In this document: piece after piece, positions 19,526 to 28,423 of the stretch
Layout of the letters: every line of letters begins with the position of its first letter
Numbering within the stretch: the stretch's first letter is position 1
NCBI GenBank assembly: GCA_009695095.1
Contig: SIBQ01000009.1
Coordinates: 20,592 to 84,591, forward strand
Direction of reading: 5' to 3'
Length of the DNA: 64,000 bases
Source: Lacunisphaera sp.
GTDB taxonomy: Bacteria > Verrucomicrobiota > Verrucomicrobiia > Opitutales > Opitutaceae
Made by a program: the position numbers and the translations under genes
Notes under the pieces: generated by a model
Told to the model about the DNA's origin: nothing
What the model saw: the letters and a program-made list of their open reading frames with translations, nothing else
The model's database searches: none

Positions 19526-20715
19526 TCAGAGTCCAAGGCGCGTGAGGTTGGTGAAGACTTCGCGGACGAGCAGTATGTCCGCGAGTTCGGCCCAAGGCTG
19601 GTTGCTCGAGACGCGGACGAAAAGCTGGGTGCCATGCTGGCGAAATCCGTATTGGAGCGCGATCTGGAATAGCGCCGGCACGGAGTAGGGATCGCGATAG
19701 CTGATGACGCGACCGTCATAGATATGCCAGAACCAGACATTCTGGGGATAGCCCGCGCTGTTGCGAAACAGCCGATGCTCGGCCGGGGAGATGATCAGCC
19801 CGGGGATCCGCGGAACCTCCCGAGCCTCGGCCAAGGACTGGGCCGTCCAGCCGGAGCCCGGCCAGCAGGCATCGGGCGTATGCGATGCTACCCGACTGAC
19901 CGAGGCCTGCCCGGGAGCCCAGTACGCGACATAAATGGTTAGCTGTGTAAACTGCCCGTTGCCCGTCGGGCGCAGGTAGGTGCGCTCCATGAGGTGCTCG
20001 GTCTGGAGAATATCGGCAAACTTGTAGAGATCATTGGGCGTCATCACTTCCCAACCCGCGGCGCGAACCGGCAGCAGCGCGGCGAGGCTGGGCGGCGGCG
20101 GGGCCGGCCGGTGGGCCGGGCGAGAATTGGCAAAATAAAATCCTCCGAGCACCAGCGTGGCCCCAATGGCGATCCAGAAGAAACGCAGCGACCAGCGAGG
20201 CAGCGAGGAGGGGAACGGGCTGGTTGTAACGCCCGGGTCGGGGGCCTGGGACTCGAGCAGGATGGCCAGGCCGGCGAGAATGAGCGCCGTCACGCCGAGA
20301 ATAGCATAGCCGGTGGGGTCGTGCCAGAAGCCGGCGATGTCCCGGCCGGAATGGGCGAGCAGCGTGAGGGTGAGGGAGCGCAGGGAATTCATGCCCAAGG
20401 CCAGCAGGGGCGCCGCCACGATCAACGTCAGACGGCCGGCCGGCCGTCGCACCAGCCACCCGGCGAAGAAAAACCAGGCGAAGACGCATGAGATCAGACT
20501 GCGAATGCCGCTGCAGGCCTCTTCGACGCCCACGGTCGGTCTGTGGCCAGTTCGATGATGTTGCCATGCTGGCGGGCCGGAATGGTGAGCAGGTGCAGGG
20601 TTTACAGCACGCTGCCCGTCACCCAGCTTTGCAGGCCGAGGGTGAGGCGGGCATAGGTACCCTCGGGCAACGGCGTGACGAGCAGCCAAAGGAATATGGC
20701 CGTCAGGCTGTATGA
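19526..20715 (-). pseudogene. Broken exosortase fused to EpsI domain
   Basis: Exosortases are membrane cysteine transpeptidases that process PEP-CTERM-type proteins; EpsI is their usual partner domain. The C-terminal half of the exosortase keeps the catalytic Cys (EEACSGIRS), Arg (NSLRSLTLTLL) and His (GFWHDPTGYA), followed by a membrane helix and an EpsI domain with HTPDACWPGSGW. The upstream part is damaged: the frame shifts near 20531-20545, a TAA at 20602-20604 interrupts the sequence before TLHLL, and homology ends at about 20715, so most N-terminal membrane helices are missing. The EpsI portion itself is open to 19526. Confidence 0.8.
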
Positions 20716-20927
20716 CGCCCGCATGACGCCTCACATGTATATCGTCAATGGCAGTGGCACGCTCGTTTATGCCGGAGGCATCGACAGCATCCGCTCCAGC
20801 CGGGTGGAGGATATTGCGAAGGCCACCAATTACGTGAGCGAGGCCCTGGCCGAACTGAAGGCCGGCAAGTCCATCAAAACGAAAAATTCCCAACCCTACG
20901 GCTGTTCCGATCAAATATGCCGACTGA
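20711..20927 (+). pseudogene. Truncated redoxin (AhpC/TSA-type thioredoxin-fold) gene
   Basis: The fragment encodes the last 70 or so residues of a redoxin of the type seen in Verrucomicrobia: YDARMTPHMYIVNGSG, VYAGGIDSIRS and SSQPYGC-like SQPYGCS. The N-terminal thioredoxin fold with its active-site cysteines is gone. One extra base near 20910 shifts the natural ending; without it the gene would read SVKYAD and stop at 20925-20927. It abuts the truncated exosortase head to head. Confidence 0.7.
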
Positions 20928-21033
20928 GGCCAGGAGTGCCCGCCGCTCCACCGGTCTTGTGCCGGCCGGGGAAGACCGCATCCTCACCGGCACGATAAAA
21001 CCCTGCCTGTTTTTCCGCCGGGGCTGTCGCGCG

Positions 21034-21788
21034 ATGCTCTGGCTGTGCCTGCTGGTGGGACCGGGGTGGTCGCTGGCGGCGACGGAATTGACGGCCGAGG
21101 AACGGGCCGCAGCCACGCAGCTGGGCGGCCTGGTAGAGCAGTCAGGTTTTCGTTCCAAGAAGATCACGGACACGGTCTGGGCGGTTTATGAGAAAAGCGC
21201 TTCCGGCGCGGAGTGGCAGGTCCTTTGCGTCAGTGGCGAGGGATATTTCGTCATCGGCATCGTCGTGGCCGAAAAGGCCAAGATGCAGTTGACCGAGGAA
21301 GCCCTGCGACGGTTGCTCAAACTGTCCCAGACTATGACCACGTGAAGATCGGTCTCGACGATGATGATGACCTTTTTGTGCGGGTGGAGTTGAAACCCAA
21401 GTCGATCGACCTGCAGGAGTTCAAATTTCTAGTCCGCCAGAACATTAAAGCGGCGGAGGCCGTGCGGGGAGGCAATCAAAACCAATCTGCGGCCGTAGGC
21501 GGGTTGTCCGCTCCGCGGGCAAGCCCCGCTCGCGCGGTGCGCCCCGATGGGTCTAGCTTCGCGGGCATGATGAACGCCGATTCCGCGCCCCCACCGCCAC
21601 TGGAGCGGCACCTGCAACCCGCGCGCAAGCATTCCGGTTTTGGCATGACCTCCTTTGTCATCGGAGTGCTCGGCGGCCTGTTTCAGGCCGGCCGCTACAA
21701 GGTGTTCGCCGTGATCGGGGTCGTCATCAACTCCATAATTCTCGCGGGCACCACCGGACGGATTGTCCTGGGCAACGAGATGATGTAG
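21034..21788 (+). pseudogene. Frameshifted YbjN-like secreted protein with C-terminal membrane tail
   Basis: An ATG at 21034 begins a signal peptide (MLWLCLLVGPGWSLA) and a YbjN/CesT-like alpha-beta domain (VWAVYEKS, VLCVSGEGYFVIGIV). The frame ends at 21343-21345, but the natural continuation, HVKIGLDDDDDLFVRVELK and ADRQNIK-like helices, is in the next frame from about 21335. That second part ends with a DUF4190-like pair of membrane stretches (GMTSFVIGVLGGLFQAG, VFAVIGVVINSIIL) that looks internally shortened. The function of the family is unknown. Confidence 0.6.
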
Positions 21789-21803
21789 GCACTGAGGCCG
21801 GCG

Positions 21804-22655
21804 TCAGACGTGGGTCGAGAAAATCTCCACGTCCATCCGGCCTTCCGCCGTCTGCGTGACGGGGCCGGTCATCCTGATGGCAAAGTCGGGCGCAATCTCG
21901 ATTGCGATCCGGCCGCCCGGCATGTGCACTGTCAACTTGGCGTCCACCAAACCGAGTTTGTGCGCCACGGCGGCTGCCGCGCTCGAGCTGCTGCCCGAGG
22001 CGAGGGTGTAGCCGGCGCCACGCTCCCAGATTTCGATCTGCACATTCCGGCGGTCGAGCACTTTCAGAAACTGCACGTTGATGCGGTTCGGGAAACTGGC
22101 GTGCACCTCGATGTCGGGGCCATAGTGGGTGGCGAGAGCGGGCGAGATTTCCGGCAGCACAATCACGCAATGCGGATTCCCGATGCCGGCGGCGCAGTAG
22201 GTGAACTCGCGGTCCTGGATGGTGAATTTTTCGTTGAGCACGTCGCGCATCGGGCCGGCAACGGGGATCTGGTCGCTCTGGAAAGTCACACGGCCCATCG
22301 CCACGGTGATGAGCTGGCCGGCGGGCAGGACACGCGATTCCACCACGCCGCCGGGCGTCTCGATAGTAACCGGCGTCTCACCGATGAGTTTCTGATCATG
22401 GAGGTAGCGCGTGAAGATGCGGAGGCCGTTGCCCGATTTCTCGGCCTCAGAGCCGTCGGGGTTGAAAATGCGCAGGCCGAACTGGGCCTGCGTCGCGCGG
22501 AGCGGCCCCCACAGGATGCCATCCGAGCCGACGCCGAAATTGCGGTGGCAGATGGCGCGGATCTGCTCCCGCGTGGGCTCGGCCCAGCCGGGGAAGTCCG
22601 CCGGGTTCAGCACCAGGTAGTCATTGCCGAGGGCGTGGTATTTGAAGAAACGCAT
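21804..22655 (-). CDS. dapF: Diaminopimelate epimerase homologue with Ser at both catalytic Cys positions
   Basis: DapF interconverts LL- and meso-diaminopimelate for peptidoglycan and lysine synthesis. The 283-residue protein has the family length and landmarks: FHALGND-like start (KYHALGNDYLV), NPDGSEAE, GNPHCVI and ERGAGYTL. Known DapF enzymes use two cysteines, in CGNG and ACG(S/T)G. Here both are serine: Ser74 in KSGNGLR and Ser220 in LASGSSSS, each a clear TCG codon. The gene is otherwise intact. It may be a divergent epimerase, or act on another substrate as in proline-racemase relatives that replace one Cys. Confidence 0.85.
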   Translation of the reverse strand: MRFFKYHALGNDYLVLNPADFPGWAEPTREQIRAICHRNFGVGSDGILWGPLRATQAQFGLRIFNPDGSEAEKSGNGLRIFTRYLHDQKLIGETPVTIETPGGVVESRVLPAGQLITVAMGRVTFQSDQIPVAGPMRDVLNEKFTIQDREFTYCAAGIGNPHCVIVLPEISPALATHYGPDIEVHASFPNRINVQFLKVLDRRNVQIEIWERGAGYTLASGSSSSAAAAVAHKLGLVDAKLTVHMPGGRIAIEIAPDFAIRMTGPVTQTAEGRMDVEIFSTHV

Positions 22656-22710
22656 GCGAATGAATGGCAGTGCAGGATGAGGCTAACGTGAACAGTGAGG
22701 TCAAGGAAAG

Positions 22711-22773
22711 GGAAGGAAGGCGGGCGGGCCGTGCAAGCCCCAAGAAGGCACGGCGACGGCCTTCCTCGTTTTT
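22711..22773 (+). terminator. Long hairpin followed by a T-run, no obvious upstream gene
   Basis: GGAAGGC and GGCCGTGC on the left pair with GCACGG and GCCTTCC on the right around a 13-nt loop, with internal mismatches, and five T follow at 22769-22773. It has the form of an intrinsic terminator on the plus strand, but the gene upstream (dapF) runs away from it. It may belong to a lost gene or be an attenuator. Confidence 0.4.
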
Positions 22774-22868
22774 AACCAGGGTTGATGCGGCACTGGAGAT
22801 ACCCGCATTTGAATGGCGGTGTGATGTCCGATACAGATTATGCACAGTCGCCACTGTCCCCAATCCCG

Positions 22869-23010
22869 ATGAAAATCCCGGATATTGATGACGATGAGGG
22901 AATCCTGCTGAACCTGAGGCATCTGCTGGAACTCACTGGCCACACGGCATGCGCCGCCGCCTTTGACGCGAATTCTGGAGGAAATCCAGCGGCTGATTGG
23001 CGCCCCGTAG
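22869..23010 (+). pseudogene. Internally deleted response regulator (receiver domain remnant)
   Basis: From the ATG at 22869 the first 33 or so codons read like a receiver-domain N-terminus: MKIPDIDDDEGILLNLRHLL and ELTGHT, with the acidic IDDD cluster. This runs directly into a piece that, in another frame, reads LTRILEEIQRLIGAP and stops at 23008-23010, the usual ending of a receiver protein. The phosphoacceptor Asp and the rest of the fold are missing, consistent with an internal deletion. Confidence 0.6.
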
Positions 23011-23023
23011 CCGTCGGCAGAAC

Positions 23024-24533
23024 TCAGGCGATGGCAGCCGATTTGGCGCCGTAGCCGAGCAGTTTGCGCTGCTTGATGATCTCGGCGACCTTGGCGGGCA
23101 CCAGTTTTCCCAGAAGTCGTCGCCGGACTTGATGCGCTGGAGCACGTCGCGGGAGTAGATGCTCAGGTAGTCCGGGTTGCTGCCGATGATACAGTCAAGG
23201 TTGTGGTTCTCAAGTAGGTGGGCGTAGAGGTTGCGGAGGCGGTTGGAGACCTGGAGGTTCCGGGCCGTGATCATGACCGTGGAGGCGAAGGCGTGGCTGG
23301 GGGCGCCGGGCGGGGCACTGGGGGGCGCGCTAGCGGGATGATGACTGCTGGCGAGGTAGCGCTCATAGGCGTCCTGCCGTATGGGATAGACGTAGAGCTT
23401 GACCGCGTGGCGGAACATGCGGCCCATCGACTCGAGGATGCCGCCCTCCAGATCCTCGTAATACTTCTCGTTGAAGATCTCGAGGAGGTTGTTGATGCCC
23501 ATGGCGACGCCGATCATCTCCTTGGTGTAACGGCGGAAGTAGGAGACCAGCCGGTAGAACTCCGAGTAGTTCGAGATAAGCGTGGTGAACCCGATGTGGC
23601 CGAGCATGTCGACGCGGGCGAGGAAGTCCTTGGTGTCGAGGTCGCCCTCGGAGAGCAGGTTGTTCATGGTGATCTCCATGAGGACGAGCATCTCCTTTCC
23701 CTTCACGATGGGCTCCTGCATGAATTGGGCGGTGGCGCAGGTGAGCATGTCGACGTTGACGTGGGTGACCGGGCGGAAGCTGCCACGCTCGACGAGCACG
23801 GCCTTGTGGTGCAGCACCTCGGAGGGCTGGAGCACCTCGCCGTCGGGGGGCGAACATCACGGCGTTGGTCAGGCCGTATTGGACGAGGCGGAGCGAGAGC
23901 AGGCGGTTGTCGACCGCGGCGAAGACGGGGCCGCTGACCCGGAGCATGTCAATCTCCACGCGGTCGGTGCCGATGTTGTCGACCAGCGACTGGATGAGCT
24001 GGTGCGGGTCGTCGGGGTAGTTAAAAGCGCCGTAGATGAGGTTGGTGCCGACGATGCCGAGCGCCTGCTGCTGCAGGACGTTCTCCTTGTCCCACATCCG
24101 GACCGTGGAGGACGATTTCGTTGGGCTCCTCGAGCGGGTTGTGCTGGAAGCGGATGCCCAGCCAGCCGTGGCCGTCGTTCGGGCCCTTGAAGCTCTTGGC
24201 CACGACGGTGTCAGCAAAGACAAAAAACTTGGTGCGGTCGACGCGCTTCTCGGAGAGGCGCTCCTTGAGCAGGCGGTATTCGTGGTCGAGCATCGTCTGC
24301 AGGCGCTCCTGGGAGACATAGCGCGGGGACTTGCCATAGATGGCATCGCTGAAAGTCATGTCGTAGGCCGACATGGTCTTGGCAATGGAACCGGACGCGC
24401 CCCCGACCTGGAAGAAGATGCGGGCAACCTCCTGGCCGGCGTCGATCTCGGCAATCGTGCCATAGCGCGTGCCATCAAGGTTGATGGTCAGCGCCTTGCG
24501 ATTGGTCGTGAGCAGCTCTTTTTTCTCACTCAT
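23024..24533 (-). pseudogene. Conserved hypothetical protein with three frameshifts
   Basis: Stitched across three single-base indels the product is about 500 residues. It starts MSEKKELLTTNRKALTINLD and ends KQRKLLGYGAKSAAIA at a TGA at 23024-23026. I recall similar proteins in cyanobacteria and Verrucomicrobia with inconsistent names, but I cannot assign a function. The shifts are an extra G near 24104 (after NEIVLH), an extra C in a run of six near 23846-23851 (after VMFAP), and a missing A near 23108 (after DDFWE). Two of three are in homopolymers, so sequencing error is a serious alternative to true decay. Confidence 0.7.
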
Positions 24534-24718
24534 GATCCGGACTATAGGCCGGTTTGGCCGCGAATGGGAAGCCTTGGGTGTGAAACATTCGCGCACTAAC
24601 AGGGCAGGTTAAGCGTCCTGGCACACCGTTGCTCCCGGCCTAATACCGCCGGGCCCCGGCCGGCGCCTGTTGACGCTTTTCGCTGGCGGATGGGGTCGGG
24701 CTGCCTAGGTTCGCGGCC

Positions 24719-26560
24719 ATGAAGAATTTCTTCATCTCTTTCTTTGCCACGCTCACCGCGTTAATCGTTTTCCTGATCGGCGGTTTTTTGACGCTTTTTC
24801 TGATCCTCGGCGTCCTTGCCGCCATGGGCCAGAAGAAGCCCGTCGTCGTGCAAAACGGGTCCTATCTGGTGCTCAACCTCTCGACCAACATTCAAGACTC
24901 GCCGTCGCAGGTGGAAGGGCTGGATGAACTGCTGGAGGTGTTAGGTGGCGACCCCCCGCGCACGCTGCAATTGCGCGAGGTCACCCGCGCCCTCCAGGCT
25001 GCCGCCAATGACGATGCCATTGCCGGCCTCTATCTGACCGGGGCGGTGCAGCCGTCGGGCTACGGCTCGGGTTATGCCGCGCTCAAGGAAGTGCGCGAAG
25101 CCCTCGAGGTCTTTAAAGCGTCGGGCAAACCGGTGAAAGCCTACCTGACCTATGCCGGCACGCGTGACTATTACTTGGCTTCCGTGGCCAACGAACTCGT
25201 GCTCGACCCCTACGGCATCATGCTCATGCCCGGTCTGGCCTCCCAGCCGATGTTCTTTGCCGGCGCATTTGAGAAATTCGGCGTCGGCGTGCAGGTCACC
25301 CGCGTGGGGAAATACAAGAGCGCCGTGGAGCCTTACACGCGCAAGGACATGAGCCCGGAGAACCGGGCCCAGATCCAGAAGCTGCTCGATGACGTCTGGG
25401 CGAACCTGACGGCCTCCATCGAGCAGGCGCGAAAACTCCCCCCCGGCGCGTTGCAAAAGGCCGTGGATGAAAAGGGTCTGATTCGCGCGGACGATGCCAA
25501 GCTGCTCAGGCTCGTCGACCGCGTGGCCTACGTGGACGAGGTGCTGGATGAATTGAAGGCGTCGACCGGCCGCAAGGGCACTAAAGAGGCTTTCAAGCAG
25601 GTGGCCTTGAAGGATTATGCCAAGTTGGTTTCCAGCCGGGGTCTGGTGGCCAAACGGCAGAGCCAGGGCAAGCTCGAATTCGGCGGCGGCGGCCGTATGG
25701 CCATCGTCTACGCCGAGGGCGAGATCGTCGATGGCAACGGTAGCGAGGAAGGTTATGTCTACGGAGCGAAGACCGCGCGCCTGCTCCGGCAGCTCCGGCA
25801 GGATGACAAGCTCAAGGCCATCGTCCTCCGGGTGAACAGCCCCGGCGGCAGCGTCTCGGCCTCCGAGGCCATCCAGCGCGAAGTGCACCTGCTCCAGCAG
25901 AAAATGCCGGTGATTGTCTCGATGGGCACTGTGGCCGCGTCGGGCGGCTACTGGATTTCCACATACGCCGACCGGATCTTTGCCGAGCCCGCCACCATCA
26001 CGGGCTCCATTGGCGTCTATGGCATGTTCCTGAATTTCCAGGGCCTGGCGAACGACAAGCTCGGCCTTACCTTTGACACGGTTAAGACCGGCCGGTTTGC
26101 CGACGCCGCCACCATCACCCGGCCCAAAACCGACGCGGAGCTGGCGATTTTCCAGTCCACTGTGGACTGGGTCTATGATCAGTTCCTCAGCAAGATCGTC
26201 GAATCGCGCAAGCTCGACCGCCAGGTGGTCGAGGAAATCTCCCAAGGGCGGGTATGGTCTGGCAGCGAGGCACTGAAGCTCGGCCTCGTGGACGAACTCG
26301 GCGGGCTGGCCGACGCCGTCAAGTATGCCGCGACCCAGGCGAAACTCGGCGATGACTTCCTGGTGACCGAGTATCCGCGCAAGAAAATGTTCGCCGAGAC
26401 TTTCGTCGAGGCGCTGGATGGCAAACGTCGCGAGCAGACGTTGAGCGGCCCGGTCGGCCTGCTGATTCGCGAGGCGGTCGAGGAGCTGCAGTCATTGGCC
26501 AAGTTCAATGATCCCCGCGGTCTGTATGTCCGGCTGCCCTTTGAGTTGAAGTTGAAGTAA
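24719..26560 (+). CDS. sppA: Signal peptide peptidase SppA, 67K type
   Basis: SppA degrades cleaved signal peptides at the inner membrane. The 613-residue protein has the long, tandem-domain form of Gram-negative SppA. One N-terminal membrane helix (residues 10-37) is followed by two ClpP-like domains. The catalytic Lys200 is in GKYKSAVEP and the nucleophile Ser408 in VAASGGYW, matching E. coli Lys209 and Ser409; NSPGGSVSASE lies just before. It stands alone between a decayed gene and sufT. Confidence 0.93.
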   Translation: MKNFFISFFATLTALIVFLIGGFLTLFLILGVLAAMGQKKPVVVQNGSYLVLNLSTNIQDSPSQVEGLDELLEVLGGDPPRTLQLREVTRALQAAANDDAIAGLYLTGAVQPSGYGSGYAALKEVREALEVFKASGKPVKAYLTYAGTRDYYLASVANELVLDPYGIMLMPGLASQPMFFAGAFEKFGVGVQVTRVGKYKSAVEPYTRKDMSPENRAQIQKLLDDVWANLTASIEQARKLPPGALQKAVDEKGLIRADDAKLLRLVDRVAYVDEVLDELKASTGRKGTKEAFKQVALKDYAKLVSSRGLVAKRQSQGKLEFGGGGRMAIVYAEGEIVDGNGSEEGYVYGAKTARLLRQLRQDDKLKAIVLRVNSPGGSVSASEAIQREVHLLQQKMPVIVSMGTVAASGGYWISTYADRIFAEPATITGSIGVYGMFLNFQGLANDKLGLTFDTVKTGRFADAATITRPKTDAELAIFQSTVDWVYDQFLSKIVESRKLDRQVVEEISQGRVWSGSEALKLGLVDELGGLADAVKYAATQAKLGDDFLVTEYPRKKMFAETFVEALDGKRREQTLSGPVGLLIREAVEELQSLAKFNDPRGLYVRLPFELKLK

Positions 26561-26670
26561 GGATATTCGCGGGCGGGTCGCCCGTGCTCCCTTGGATTTG
26601 CTGGAGCCACGTCGACCTCGCCGTGGAATCCTCAGTTGCGTCCAAAGACGCAACCTACATTATTCGACCA

Positions 26671-27213
26671 ATGAAGCAGGAATTCACTCTGACTCGGGAC
26701 TGCCCGGCGACCGTCATTCCGGCCGGCGACAAGGTTACGCTCAAGGCGGGCGAAAGCGTGCTCATCACCCAGACGCTCGGCGGCAACGTGACGGTGCGCA
26801 CCGGTCAGGGACTTTTCCACATCGCGCGCGAGGACAACGGCGCTATCGGCGGCTACAAGTCGGTGGTGGAGAAGCCTTCACTAGGCTCAGCGCAAACTGT
26901 TTTCTCGGAAGCGGCCGTTTGGGACGCACTCAAGACCTGTTTCGACCCCGAGATTCCCGTCAACATCGTCGATCTCGGCCTAGTCTACGACCTCGCCGTC
27001 GATAAAGCCCCCATGGGCGGCCATGCCGTGGAGGTGAAGATGACCCTCACGGCGCCGGGTTGCGGCATGGGGCCGGTCATCGCCGAGGACGCGCGGCAGA
27101 AGATCGCCGCGCTGCCGACTGTGGAATCGGCGAAGGTGCACATCGTCTGGGATCCGCAATGGACCCCGCAGATGATCTCTGACACCGGCCGCAAGGCTCT
27201 AGGTCTGGAGTGA
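26671..27213 (+). CDS. sufT: SufT-like Fe-S cluster assembly protein (MIP18/DUF59 family)
   Basis: The 180-residue protein has an N-terminal SufT-specific part (residues 1-75) and a C-terminal MIP18/DUF59 domain with DPEIPVNIVDLGLVYD and the conserved TAPGCGMG motif near residue 128. In other bacteria SufT helps mature Fe-S proteins under high demand. The ATG at 26671 is chosen because an upstream extension reads through a palindrome-like intergenic sequence at about 26562-26640. No other suf genes are nearby. Confidence 0.85.
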   Translation: MKQEFTLTRDCPATVIPAGDKVTLKAGESVLITQTLGGNVTVRTGQGLFHIAREDNGAIGGYKSVVEKPSLGSAQTVFSEAAVWDALKTCFDPEIPVNIVDLGLVYDLAVDKAPMGGHAVEVKMTLTAPGCGMGPVIAEDARQKIAALPTVESAKVHIVWDPQWTPQMISDTGRKALGLE

Positions 27214-27282
27214 TTTGCCGGCAAACTGCTTGTGAGCGTGGCTAGCGGGCCGATCGTCAGTTGGCCAAGCGCAAATCCGTAT

Positions 27283-28329
27283 TCAGGCGGTCACGGTATC
27301 AAGCGAGCAGTTTTCCAACGGGCTTTCGCAATTGGGCCGGGCGATGACGCCGGGATAGGGCTCGAGCGAAAATAATTCTGCCGGCTCGGCCAGCAGGTGC
27401 CGATCGCACACGGCAAAAAGCTCGGCCTCGGTCATGGCGCGGCGCATGTCGTGTAGAAACGCGGCGCCGGCGTCCACACTCTGGCCGACGAAGTTCAGGT
27501 ATTTCTTCATCTTGGCGACATGGGCCGTCTCGGGGACACCGGGCAGCTGAGTTTCGCGATAGAGTCGCTCAATGTATTCGCGGACGTCGGCGAGGGTCAC
27601 CGGGGTGACGGGCTGGTCGGAAAGTATTTCCCGGGTCTGGCGGAAAATCCACGGGTTGCGAATGGCGTGGCGGCCGATCATGACGCCGGCGGCACCGGTC
27701 GCGGCGAGCACGGTGGCGGCCTTTTCGGCCGACGTAATGTTGCCATTGGCCAGCACGGGGCAGTGGACGGTGCAGGCGGCGGCGCTGATGCAATCGTAGT
27801 GAACGTCGCTGCGATACATCTCCTTCACCGTGCGGCCGTGCACGCTGAGCAGGTCGACCCGGTGTTTGTTAATGAGGCCGAGAATGTGCTCGAAATTATC
27901 CGTCGAGTCAAAGCCGATGCGCATCTTGACCGTAAGGAGGCCGGGCACGGCGTCGCGCAGGGCGCCAAGCAGCTCGTCCACCCTGGCGGGATCGCGCAAC
28001 AGTCCGCCGCCCACATTCTTCTTGTAGATCTTCGGGGCCGGGCAGCCCAGGTTGAGATCGATGCCGGCGACCGGGTAGTGGAGCAGTTCCTTGATCGTGC
28101 GAACCATGTCGGGCACATGCTCGCCGATGAGCTGGGCAAAGATGGGCCGGCCGGTCCGGTTCTCAGTGAGGGAGCGGAGGATGTGCTTCTCCGGCCGCGA
28201 CTGGGCATGCACTCGGAAGAACTCCGTGAAAAAAAAGTCCGGAGCGCCATAGTGCGCGACCACCCGCATGAAGGGCAGGTCGGTGACGTCCTGCATCGGC
28301 GCCAGCGCGGTGAGCGGGCCGCCCGGCAT
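27283..28329 (-). CDS. dus: tRNA-dihydrouridine synthase (Dus family)
   Basis: Dus enzymes reduce uridine to dihydrouridine in tRNA using FMN. The 348-residue protein shows the FMN-barrel start LAPMQDVTDLPF, the catalytic cysteine in GIDLNLGCPAPKI, the RIGFD and HGRT substrate and FMN-binding strands, and NGNI and GRHAIRNPWIF toward the end. The ATG at 28329 is chosen; a TTG at 28377 would add 16 residues. The start codon sits in a small hairpin (CCCGGC/GCCGGG). The subfamily is closest to DusB by eye. Confidence 0.88.
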   Translation of the reverse strand: MPGGPLTALAPMQDVTDLPFMRVVAHYGAPDFFFTEFFRVHAQSRPEKHILRSLTENRTGRPIFAQLIGEHVPDMVRTIKELLHYPVAGIDLNLGCPAPKIYKKNVGGGLLRDPARVDELLGALRDAVPGLLTVKMRIGFDSTDNFEHILGLINKHRVDLLSVHGRTVKEMYRSDVHYDCISAAACTVHCPVLANGNITSAEKAATVLAATGAAGVMIGRHAIRNPWIFRQTREILSDQPVTPVTLADVREYIERLYRETQLPGVPETAHVAKMKKYLNFVGQSVDAGAAFLHDMRRAMTEAELFAVCDRHLLAEPAELFSLEPYPGVIARPNCESPLENCSLDTVTA

Positions 28330-28423
28330 GAAGCCGGGCGGAAGGCGTGAGGCGCTAGGAGTGAGGGGAGAGGGCAAAATCGAAAGGGCGCGGCATGACT
28401 GCGTCCCTACAGGATTGAACAGC

